From Paraphoma chrysanthemicola (taxonomy: Eukaryota; Ascomycota; Dothideomycetes; Pleosporales; Phaeosphaeriaceae), in NCBI GenBank assembly GCA_020744225.1, contig JAGMWG010000001.1, forward strand, positions 372,001-436,000: DNA of 64,000 bases. The letters run 5' to 3'. The position numbers and the translations under genes are program-made. Every line of letters starts with the position of its first letter. Positions within the stretch are counted from its first letter, which is position 1. Under the pieces are notes generated by a model, which was given only the letters and a program-made list of their open reading frames with translations, made no database searches and was not told where the DNA came from. Of the stretch, positions 10,001 through 20,026 are shown piece after piece.

Positions 10001-11719
10001 TCACACCGTCTCTTTGATCTCTATGCGTTCAGAGCTGATACTGGTTCTCTTCTCACCCCCTTTGCCAGCCTCATTAGCAATCCTCTCATCTGCTTCGATA
10101 AACTCGACAGGGCGATGTAGCTGGACGGCCAACTTATTCCGATGGATGAGAATCCCCGGACTCGTTTCAAAGAAGCGATCGATATCTTCCAGTGTCCGGT
10201 TTGCAGTCTCTGGATAAAAGAAGTATGTGATTGGAATAAACGCAAAGCAAATCACGGCCCATATAACCCAGAATTTATATCCTAGGTTCTCGATACCAGG
10301 TAAAGTCGCTTGGACTACGGCGTAATTGCAGATCCAGTTTGTGGCCATGGCGAGCGATGCGCCCTTTGTTCGCATCTCGAGTGCGTTGATCCTGTGACCA
10401 TTTTAGCAAGAGCGGGCAGAAAATGTGCAGGGCACTTACTCGGTGGGGTAAAGCCATGGTACGCCTAGAACGCCCATTCCGAAACTGGCAAAGAAAACGA
10501 AGAAGAATGATACTGCGACAATACCAAGCTTATAGGAATCTCCACCAGCTTCGGTCCGACCTTGTGAGATCGCGATCATGATCCAGCAGAACGAGCAGGC
10601 CGCAGCTGATGCCATCATCACTTTTCGTCGTCCGTATCGTTCGATGACGAAGTACGCCAAGCAGGCAAAGATGAGGTAGTCAACAGAGCCAGCCGCGGCC
10701 AAAATGCGCGAGAGAAGCTCGGAGATCCCCAGAGCGTTGATGAAAATGTAGCTCATATAGTACGACGTTACCTTTCTATTATTAGCTTCAATCTTGTGCT
10801 CGGAAGCCCTTTACAGCTTACATTGATTCCTGAAATTTGATTCATCGCCTGCATCCAAGCACCGAGCAGCATGCGACGTAGGACGCCGCTCGGCCCTTTG
10901 CCAGAGAGAAGCTGCCACCAGGTATATGTGTTCATGTGCTCGCGGTCGAGAATATCTTTGATGATGTTGTATTGCGTAATCACGGCAGGTGACTCTGGCG
11001 TCGCGCCGTGGCCTTCGAGAGCGGCCAAGACTTCAAGCGCTTCTTCATGCTTGCCCTTGCGGATCAACAATCGTGGAGAATCTGGCAGGAAAGGACACAT
11101 AGCATATATGCAGAAGGTGAAGAAGAGTTGGAATGCGAGCGGAAAGCGCCATGCGACATCGCGAGGAGCGAAAGAAAAACCGAGAGTCAGCCAGTTGGAA
11201 ATGCTGAAGCCGGTGATGCAGTTGGCTAGACACTGTCAGCATCTTGGCTTGAGGCTTAAGCTTCGACCTACCCATCTGAATGATGACGAGCTTTCCTCTG
11301 CTGTTCATTTTGCTCGTCTCCGCTTGCCAGACACCGGCAGTCGCGGTGTTCATCCCCGTCCCGAGACCCGCTACAATGCGCCCAACCATCATACTGGCGA
11401 CTGTCCATGAGCATGTTTGTATGATGGCTCCGATGCCGATTACTGTGGATCCAAGAATGATCTGTCGCGGTCGTCCAAGGATGTCACCAGTCCAGATGGT
11501 AGACATGGCTCCAATGAAGCAGCCGATATTGTAGATCGAAGTCATGACTCCTTGCATGTTGGCTGAGGGGTAGCCAAATGTGTGCAAGAAGTTCTCGCTG
11601 ATGATGACATTGCCGAAGACACCTTGATCATACCCGTAAAAGATCAAGACGGTCGAGGCTGCAATGGAAATCCAGACTGTCAGTCTCTCTCCAGAGCCAC
11701 CAAGATACTTTCGCGCCAT
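10001..11719 (-). CDS. MFS sugar porter (hexose/sugar transporter family)
   Basis: Exons 11272-11719, 10822-11225, 10440-10771 and 10001-10391 give 524 aa, a usual length for 12-TM sugar porters. Visible signatures include YGYDQGVFG in TM1, a DxxGRP-type loop (GDILGRPRQ), GRIVAGLGTGMNT, PDSPRLLI between TM6 and the central loop, the YGRRK loop and PETANRTLEDID after TM12. It is a proton-coupled plasma-membrane importer by family. The substrate (hexose, pentose, quinate or lactose-like) is not determinable. It is convergent with the SDR (stops about 44 bp apart) and is part of the tannase neighbourhood. Confidence 0.93.
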
Positions 11720-12367
11720 AATTGTGGTCGGACACGTGGTTTTGGACAGTTCAAATGATGGCAGAAATGATCTCTAACGTCAAATTATGCTGCAACGTTG
11801 TGTTTGCGCCCAAAGTGCTGGTACCGAACCAACAGTCGTCATCGCGACGATCTCCGCTCTTTATACCACTGCTCCGCACCACAGCCTCGGGTGTTTTCGC
11901 CTGACGATATCCCGTCGCTTCAGGCGTGCGCTCGTTTCGAGAGCGTCTGTACTCCAATTCTCACGGGAACAAGGCATTTTCCCCGGACCCCAGATAGCAA
12001 ATGGCCCCACCGCGACCCACACGGTCATCTGTGATTCGACTTACCCCATATGCGACGCTCCTCGAAGGAGTCAGGATGCGATGCTAGGGGTCCATAAGCG
12101 AGCGGTGCCATGTTCAAGATGACGACGGTGTGGTGTTGAGGTTACAAGTGCGGAAATAATGTTGACGGGTTACTGTGTTGGGCAAGGCGGAGTCAGAAGT
12201 GCGGAAGGTTGGCCGAGCGCGTGCTGGAAGGAAAGTTTGCCGAGTGTGGGGATTGTGTGCACGAAATCGATCAGGACGTACTTCATGCATGCAGTGACTT
12301 TTGTTGGTGGATATAGACTTCGACTACCATTAAGTTTTCCTTATTATCTAGAAATCTGACCTATTGG
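11720..12367. other. Intergenic region upstream of the sugar porter
   Basis: This 648-bp stretch contains the sugar-porter promoter on the left and the 3' flank of the 7TM gene on the right. I see no supported gene. Confidence 0.45.
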
Positions 12368-13744
12368 TCATGTTCTTTTCGCAGTTCTGGAAGTATGTTG
12401 GCCCTCAGTGATAACCACGTCCATAGAGTCTGTGCTTATTGATGCACCATCCTTCGTCGCGCCGTTTCCCCTCAGCTCTGTAGTACTCTGAAACTCATTT
12501 TCCTTCTGTATGTATATCCCCGACTTATTGTCGATCTCCAGTCTGGTCCTTCTCGTCGAGATCGTTCCGAGCCTGTGTGTCGAGGTGCGATCTCCGTTCG
12601 AAGATCCTAGGGCACCAGGCGCATATTTCTTGATCAATGGACGTAATGTCGGAAGACACGCGCAAAGAATGCCAACGTTCAGCTCGATTGCACTCCAGTA
12701 CGCTGTCGGCGCGCCAGCCCAAGTAGCGTCTGGCTCATCCTCACCAGCGATGACTTGCAGAAGTCGGATGATAGAAATTGCGCAAGCGCTGCGATGTGTC
12801 AATGATGCCATGCCCAATACTGGGCGATTCGAAGACATACAAGAAGCCAAGACAGAAGACTCCTAAAAGGTGTACCTTTCGTCTCATGGGCATATGAAGT
12901 TGCGCGACAGGATAGATAGGTATAGCGAATATCGCGAAATCGGTGGCAATGTTCATGCCTCCATTCAGCCGGAAAACTCTGGTTACATTGACTTCAGCGG
13001 GATTCCCAATATAATACGACGAACAGTACTTACAAGTTTGTAGCAATGCATCGACCTCGAAATGAAGGATTGATGAGTGACAACGGAACGCAACCAAATG
13101 CCGTGATAAATCTACGACCATTAAGCTTTTGCACTGGCGCCGTAAGACTACTACTTACTGTTGCGCAACTCCCCATACCCCGAGGAAAACAATTCCATAT
13201 TTGCATATTGCCTGTATCGTGGGGTGTGGAAAGAGACGGCGGTACTGGATGAGAAACGAAACTTTAGTAACGATTTGCGCAGCGTTATACACGAGCACGT
13301 TCGACATCAGGCCCTGTACGCAATTAACTACGATCACGCGTTGATGGGGCTGGGTACCTTAATGCCTGCGGTGAACTCTTGTTGTGAAGTGAATTCGATG
13401 TGCCGGCCCAGCCCTCCTATACTGGCTTGGAAGATGGTCGTAATGGTCACACCGAGGCTGAGAACTTGTGCGATGCTAATCGCAATATCATCGGGGCCGA
13501 CTATATGTAAGATGATCCTCCTGCTGACTATGAGTTGGTGAGTTTCTCATGTTGAGTTTGACTTGCCTCGTGTACAGACGCAGTACGACACTGGTGAAAG
13601 AGAGAATGAAAAAAGAGATAGATAAGCCGTAGATCGTGGGAGCCTACACATGATTAGACTTCTGAAGAATAGAAAGCGTTGGCACAGCCATGCCTGAGTC
13701 TCTGCTCGGCGTGCAGGAGAACCAATCTGGTCTTCGACCGCCAT
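12368..13744 (-). CDS. PTH11/fungal-rhodopsin-like 7TM membrane protein
   Basis: Seven exons: 13694-13744, 13567-13643, 13358-13520, 13159-13313, 13034-13111, 12841-12978, 12368-12788 (360 aa). All phases join cleanly. Family marks are RLYTR followed by GPDD (fungal Rhodopsin_dom position), LGRH, YNAAQIVTKVSFLIQYRRLF, a Cys-containing loop ending GRCI, TDFAIFAIPIYP, and the last TM with a WSAIELNVGILCACLPTLRPL-like segment. A soluble Ser/Thr-rich tail follows. Such proteins are plasma-membrane receptors or sensors of unknown ligand. Two introns seem to use GC donors: 13521-13566 (GCAAGT), which restores the family spacing between RLYTR and GPDD, and 13644-13693 (GCATGG), which is less certain. 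For the first, an alternative GT donor 6 nt upstream would delete conserved residues. The start and first exon are the weakest part. Confidence 0.78.
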
Positions 13745-13809
13745 GATAAAGAGGTGTGATGCGTGATCACTGTTGATTGTCAAAACAGTTCTGAGTGGTG
13801 ATCATGGCA

Positions 13810-13875
13810 AGGTAGCGATGAAGGTAGCGATGAAGGTAGCGATGAAGGTAGCGATGAAGGTAGCGATGAAGGTAG
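13810..13875. repeat. Minisatellite, 12-bp unit, about 5.5 copies
   Basis: Five perfect tandem copies of AGGTAGCGATGA (13810-13869) are followed by a partial sixth copy that diverges after AGGTAG. It lies just upstream of the 7TM gene start, so copy number could affect that promoter. Confidence 0.95.
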
Positions 13876-15778
13876 TGCTATGTGCATGACACGTATTATA
13901 CCAATGCATAATCATTCCTCCTATGATCTGCAGCGTGGTTCGGCCATTATCCAGGAATGTCACTCCATGCAAGCCTGTAACGAAGCGACAAACCTAAATT
14001 CATGCTCCCCGCTTCCTTCCACGAGCCGACACATTGTGGGGCGTTAGATTGCGGGTAATAGCAAGCAATGTCTCGCATTATCGACCCGTTGGTGTGGTCG
14101 CCGTGCGGTTTGATAGGTCACCAAGCACAAGTTTAGCCTACAAAAAGCCGTTCTGACTCGTAGCCGAAGCGCCTCGCAGCCCACACCTTCACCAGAACCG
14201 GGTTCGCGGGTTGATGTCTAGGGGCAATTTCTTTGCTCCCCATCCCAAGTAAACGGTCGGCACGGATGGTCGCCAACAGATTCATTCAGCTCGAGCAGCA
14301 TCGGAATCGCCAAAGGCCATGGCGCCTTGATGCATCTTGCGGTTAGCGGGGGGCTATGGACCATAGCCTGCGGATACGTCGACTCGCAATTCGCGTACCC
14401 AGTTGCTGGAGAGCAACCGGCGTGAACATGTGAGACGCGAAGAAGGCCTCGCGAACATCACAGTGTCATGTGATAGGCAGTCGCGCTTTTGTCTCGTGAC
14501 CAATCTAGGCTTTGAAACGAGGCATCGAACCTGCACGTTGGCGAACGCTCGTCTACGACGGCCTCTGAGTGGAAGCTTTCGATTCGGAGGACCGCGCAGG
14601 GGCGACAGCTTTCCCCAGTCCCTCCACATCGAAATTCCAATATACCTGAAGGCGTAAGGTCTGGTCCAATCATATGCGTGCCCTGCCGGGGAGAGGACGA
14701 TGGACCTCGAACGATGTCAAGTGGCTGATTCTAAATTCCGTAGGCGAAGGCGTCTTTGCGTATGTCATTGGGTGGCTTAGGGACATTCTGGGGTCACCTG
14801 AAGCTTTGCCCCACGGCTCATGTCCTGGACCGCGTCGTCGAGCTGTTAATGATATCGGCTCGAGGCGCGGGTTGGTGCAGGATGGTGACACAAGATGTCG
14901 CGTATCGTTCCAAGGGTCAGGGTGTTGGGTGAACGCACCCGCCACCCCGCGTACCGCGGAGCCTGCTCCGCTCGACCCTTCCGTGGTTCTTCCCCACATT
15001 TGCAACACGAAAGTACCACGACCACGACGATCACCCATCGTGAATACTGCGAGCTTTGAGCTTCCCACGAGATTAGCCGCCCTAGCCAATCAACACCGCT
15101 GGTTACTCACGCGCACTCCCTCTTCACTGCAAACAGCACTCAAGCGTACAGACCTTAGCATCATTCCCGCTCCGGTGCACCTCGAGCTGTAGGAAAGACC
15201 CTCCTATAACAAAGCCATCCATTGATTGGAATATCACGGCGATAGAGCTTCACGGGACCTCTCTCGTGTGCTCAAGGCAAGAGTGTCACAAAGTATACTC
15301 ATGATTGATGACTAGGGACGGTCAGAAGCACAAGCCTTTTCATGCGACGTCGCAAGATCGCGCAATACCATCTGCGTTTGCCCTCCACGGGTATGCTGTG
15401 AAAAGTCGAGAGGGATCCTGGTTGGTTCCAATCATCTCGTCGATGGCTCACAATCTATCGTAGGCTGTATTGTGCATCGGCAGCAATTCACATCAACGGT
15501 AGCGAAAGAATGGTCAAAGAATCCAGGATCCAGCGGTTCAGCGTCGCTTTCAGCGATAATGAAAAGTATGTATGTATATGTGGTGGGCGTCTAAGCCGTG
15601 TGTTATCCGCGACGAAGCTAGCATTCGTCGGGGTGTGTGTTGCGACAGCCTGATATTGCGGCGCGGTTGGGTCTGCCCAGTCCTCGCCTCATCACCACCA
15701 ACAGTCGGCTGTTGCACCACCAACACCTACTCACAATCCACCGCTTTCAGACCCTGACATCTAAATTCGCAACCCGTC
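13876..15778. other. Gene-poor stretch
   Basis: About 1.9 kb. Open frames of up to 172 codons occur (for example 14674-15192 on plus), but they overlap each other on both strands, lack introns with matching phases and show no family motif. I find no terminal inverted repeats or long repeats. It may hold degraded sequence, a non-coding RNA or long promoters. Confidence 0.4.
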
Positions 15779-16623
15779 ATGCCCTACGATCGCGACGTTG
15801 TCGTCCAATGCGTCAAACGACATTACGAACTGCTTATTCGTGCCGCCTATCTCGATCCCAATGCCCTCGAATCGCCTCCATCCGAAGGTTGGAATGACGA
15901 CCAGCTTATAGTTGACGCTCTGCGTGCTCTTGGGCGGTCTGAGAAAGTTATCGATCTCCTGCGACACCTGCCTTACATCAAACCTCATTTTGACATGATT
16001 CGATATGAGGTTTGGGAGGAGACCTTCTCTATCAATTATCTTCGAGAGCATACCCGCGGCGACGACATGTTGACTGTAGACAACTGTCGACGTGTGGGAC
16101 GACAGCTTGGGGATGTATTACTGATGCCAGATGATGCTGATTGGCCGCCATCATTTGTTTCATTGACACAGGGCAGCGAGGCCACCTGGTGGGTCATCGA
16201 TACTGATGATGGTATTGCAACGCAAGCCCGCAGCTAATGGTAGAGCTGATATATCAAGCAGGTATCGTTTTCCCCACAGGTATACACACCGTTAACATGG
16301 ACGCCCCACAAGAGCAGCCGTGGCGACGGTTAGCCCATCCGCGCGATATACAGGAGTACTTTGATGAGGTTCATTATTTCATGATATCCCTCAAGCAAGT
16401 TCTAGTGCCCATAGGACCAAGGCATTATAGCCAGGTTCTACCTTGCGAGTTGCCTAACGCCGGAGTAAGCACGCGTACAGCTATACATGGGACTATGGTC
16501 GCTAATGCACTTTTTGTACAGCTCGTCATGAAGCTTCTGGAAAAGCATGGGTGGCCCAACGGTTTCAACAAAGACGATTACAACCGAGAATTGGAGCAAT
16601 TGCCTCCTGCGTCTCTTTGGTAA
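15779..16623 (+). CDS. Conserved fungal protein of unknown function
   Basis: Two exons (15779-16211 and 16262-16623, 50-bp intron) give 264 aa. The N-terminal half begins MPYDRDVVVQCVKRHYELL and contains a LLRHLPYIKPHFDMI segment, which resembles a widespread uncharacterised Pezizomycotina family I recall only as hypothetical. The region around 129-150 is acidic and Trp-rich. No signal peptide or TM segment is visible. The next possible acceptor is 18 nt downstream (CCCCACAG) and would also keep frame, removing six residues, so the exact acceptor is uncertain. No function can be assigned. Confidence 0.75.
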
Positions 16624-17350
16624 CAGTAACCGTCAGCTCTATCACATTCTCGTCACGTGGAAGCACAAATGACTCGAGCGTTTGATTTCTATTAGCTGTT
16701 CCCGCGAATACCGACCGTGCGGGCTGATTTGTGCCGACTTCCGGTCGCCGCACGCGAGCATGAGTTTTCAGCAGGCTCTTCACAGGGATTGTACTGCCAA
16801 GGACTTTTCTGCCAATGCTCTCGGCTTGGCACTCCGCTCTTGACTGAATTCAAGAGACTGCCCGGCGCTGCCCACGTTTTTGATTCTCGACCTCTCATTC
16901 GCTTAGAATTTCAGGATGTTTCATTCCGCGGAAAGAAGCACCTCTGGGGGCAAACTCCAAGACTATGTCCACGGCACCGAGCCAGTTAGAGAAGGCAATC
17001 CGCTTGGCTTCGTGGGTCTGCAGTCAGTCAACACGCTTGAGAGGCCGCAGAGGACATCAGATCTGGTCCCTGAGAGCCCTTAAAAACTGCCTTCCTCGCC
17101 ATGTGGTCCTCAGCACAGCTACCACTGGTAGTGAAAGCACATCCTCCGCGCACCTTCATTAAGTGCCTCTTACGACATTCGTTACACCCACGCTGATCGC
17201 AAACGTCATCACGCGACTGCCGTGTTTCTGTATATTGTTGTCGTTGCTGCCCCAGAGACCTTTAAAACACCACCAGCCCACTCATAATCAGGGTGTCCAT
17301 CGACCTAGCCATTCAGTCTCAGAGTACCCGACCCAGCATAGCCATCCAAT
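16624..17350 (+). promoter_or_regulatory. Upstream region of the phosphate permease, with one CACGTG site
   Basis: This 727-bp stretch precedes the phosphate permease start. CACGTG at 16654-16659 matches the core bound by the bHLH phosphate regulators Pho4 (yeast) and NUC-1 (Neurospora). It is about 690 bp upstream of the ATG and it is a single site, so the link to phosphate control is only suggestive. The 200 bp before the ATG are pyrimidine-rich, as is usual for fungal promoters. Confidence 0.35.
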
Positions 17351-19335
17351 ATGGCTCCGCCACTTCAGAAATACAGTTGGATCCTCGCACTTACCACGAT
17401 CGCCTTCGTCTTCTCATCTGCCTCTAATGGAGCCAACGACGTTGCGAATTCGTACGCCACGTCGGTCGCTGCGCGTACCCTAAAGATGTGGCAGGCCGGT
17501 ATACTGGCCTGCTTCACCGAATTTCTTGGTGCCGTCGCCCTGGGATCACGCGTTACCTCGACTATCAAAAGCGGCGTGTTCGGATTGGAGAAATTCAGAC
17601 CTGCTCCGCCTACATTTATGCTAGTCATGGGCTGTGCTGAGGTTGGAAGCGCAACATTCCTTACCGTCGCTACCTTTTATGGCATGCCAGTGAGCACCAC
17701 ACAAACTGTCGTCGGAGCGCTTGCAGGTGCTGGCATCGCAGCGCAAACCCCTCTCAAGTGGGCCTGGTCAACTGGCAGTCTCAGTCAAATTGCTGCTTCC
17801 TGGGCCATCGCTCCTCTCATCGCCGCTGGATTCGCCGCTGCCTTATTCCTTACTCTCAAGTTCTTGGTTCTGGAGAGGAAAGACCCATTGAAATGGGGCA
17901 TGAGGTTGATCCCATGGTATCTGGCCTTCACTGCTGGCGTGCTAGCCCTCTTCATCCTTGACGAGTTACCAAATGCGGAATCGTTTGAAGAAATGGGCCC
18001 CGGAAAAGTATGCGGTATCATCCTAGGCGTCGCTGCGGGAGTGCTGGCTGTTGGATACTTGTTCTTTGTCCCGTATTTCCATCGCCGGCTCATCATGAAC
18101 GACTCTCGGATGCGATCATGGCACATCCCACTTGGCCTGCTTTTATACCGCGAGAACCCTCCGATTTACTGGCCAGGAAAAGGCGACCAGGTCGTTACTG
18201 ATTACTATGCGAAGACATCAGTCGAAACTTCGCCAGCCGACTTGGAGAAGGCTGGTGTGAAGGGCGACCTCAAGGACGTCTCAGTCGCGAGTGATGCGAA
18301 CGGTACTACTGGTCATACCGATGGTGTCTCTACTGGATCCGAACTTCATGGTGATAGCGACAACACCACGACCGGACGCGCTCCACGCGGGCTTTCTGTG
18401 CCTCATAACCGCGGTGTCGCTAGTACTCACGTCGTCCCGGCAAAACCCGAGCCAAGAGAGCGTTGGCTCACGCCAGTCCGCGACTTGCCGTTCTACTCTC
18501 CCAAGAAGCTTGCGAACTGGGCCAAGTACATTCTGTTGCAGGGTGTCAGTCGCGATGTGGTAACGCAAAAGAGTATGTCTTTCACCACGGGCGAACCATT
18601 ACATCGCTAATTTTCCATAGATCTTGGTGCCGTTCATGCCCGTGCGGTCGTCTACGACAACCGTGTAGAACATCTCTGGACGTATGCTCAAGTCGCCTCA
18701 GCCATGATGATGTCAATTGCACATGGTTCGAATGATGGTAAGCAACCATTTCGTGAGAGTTGTGTCATGTAGTATCCCCACTTACAAGTCCGCAGTCGCA
18801 AATGCCGTCGGCCCCTGGGTTGCCAGTTACAACACCTACACGAGCGGCGAAGTTACCTCGAAGGCTGACACTCCAATCTGGATCTTGGTGACTGCAGGTC
18901 TCCTACTCGGCCTTGGTTTCTGGTGTACGTATCTTTCTGTCCTGGGTAGTGTTTGAGCGTGTCCTAACAACCACGCAGTCTATGGTTACCACGTCATGCG
19001 CTCGCTCGGCAACAAGATCACCCAAGTCTCGCCTACACGTGGTTTCGCCATGGAGCTTGGTGCTGCTATCACCGTTCTGCTCGCTAGCCGTCTCGGCCTT
19101 CCTGTCAGGTCAGTAACGCAATTCCATCTACCATCAATATTCTAACACTCTTGGCAGTACGACGCAATGCTTGACTGGCGCCACTATTGGCGTAGCTCTA
19201 TGCAACTTCGACATTCGGGCGGTGAACTGGAAGCAGATTGCTTTCATCTTCTCTTCCTGGATTATTACGCTCCCCTCCGCGGGTCTAATTTCGGGACTGC
19301 TCATGGTGATGGCGTTGAATACGCCTCACTTTTGA
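17351..19335 (+). CDS. Phosphate permease, Pho-4/Pho89 (PiT, inorganic phosphate:Na+/H+ symporter)
   Basis: Exons 17351-18572, 18621-18737, 18796-18924, 18979-19108 and 19158-19335 give 591 aa, typical for fungal PHO-4 homologues. The duplicated PiT signatures are clear: SNGANDVANSYATSV near the N terminus and AHGSNDVANAVGPW near residue 445. Also visible are GMPVSTTQT in the first half and LPVSTTQCLTGA in the second. A long hydrophilic, Ser/Thr-rich cytosolic loop (about residues 255-390) separates the two repeats. The protein imports inorganic phosphate across the plasma membrane, and in Neurospora the orthologue is induced on phosphate starvation. The short extracellular C-terminal end (NTPHF) is normal for the family. 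Confidence 0.95.
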
Positions 19336-20026
19336 GTGCCTTTAAGAGCTTACATATTTCCATGCTGGCATCGTGAGTCTAGCGAGAACATCAATTCAAG
19401 ACATTTCAGACGCACCTTTTTCACTTCCCCTCACATGTTTCAATTCAAGTTCTTGAGTTAGAATGATTCAGTCGCTGTCTGCCCGCGCATGTACATCTTT
19501 TGGAGCAGGCCTTGGACAAACATGGTGGTCATCGTGCCTGTAAGACTGGCTGCATGCGTGAACATGGGCCCAGGAGCTTGTGCTTATCTTCGAGGAAATA
19601 CCGACGGGAAATCACGCAAGGCTGAACAAGTCCTGCTCCGTTGAGCCGACGAGCGATTTGCAAGGCAATTGATCCATCCGCGGACACAGGGCATAAGCGG
19701 GGCCGACTCCACCGGCTGGCTGCGCCCACTGTTGCACGCGCAAGGCTGAACATTGTCGCATAGCCAATACGCTCCGAGTAGCACGCCCCTCGGCGTTGCT
19801 CAAGGCCGCATCCATGTGCGTACGTTTCTGCGAGCCTTTCAATTGGGCCTGCAATAATTGTGGAGATAACATAGCCTATGCAGTCTTCCGAAGTTGGTAT
19901 ACTGAAGCGATCTGTGCTGATTATAAGCCGCACGCGAAGAATAAGAGACCGCTGTCTCAGCCTGCTCGTTCTGCCAGCCTTTCTCCAGCCTTTCCTCCTG
20001 TCACGTTGTGCTGATTCGTAAACGGC
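19336..20026. other. Intergenic region, 3' of phosphate permease
   Basis: This 691-bp stretch holds the 3' flank of the permease and the promoter of the 967-aa membrane protein. No gene is seen; frames on the minus strand around 19529-19933 lack motifs. Confidence 0.45.

Noticed and set aside
14674..15192. 172-codon plus-strand open frame in the gene-poor region
   Set aside because: It overlaps a similar frame on the other strand, has no family motif or intron signals, and its composition looks non-coding.
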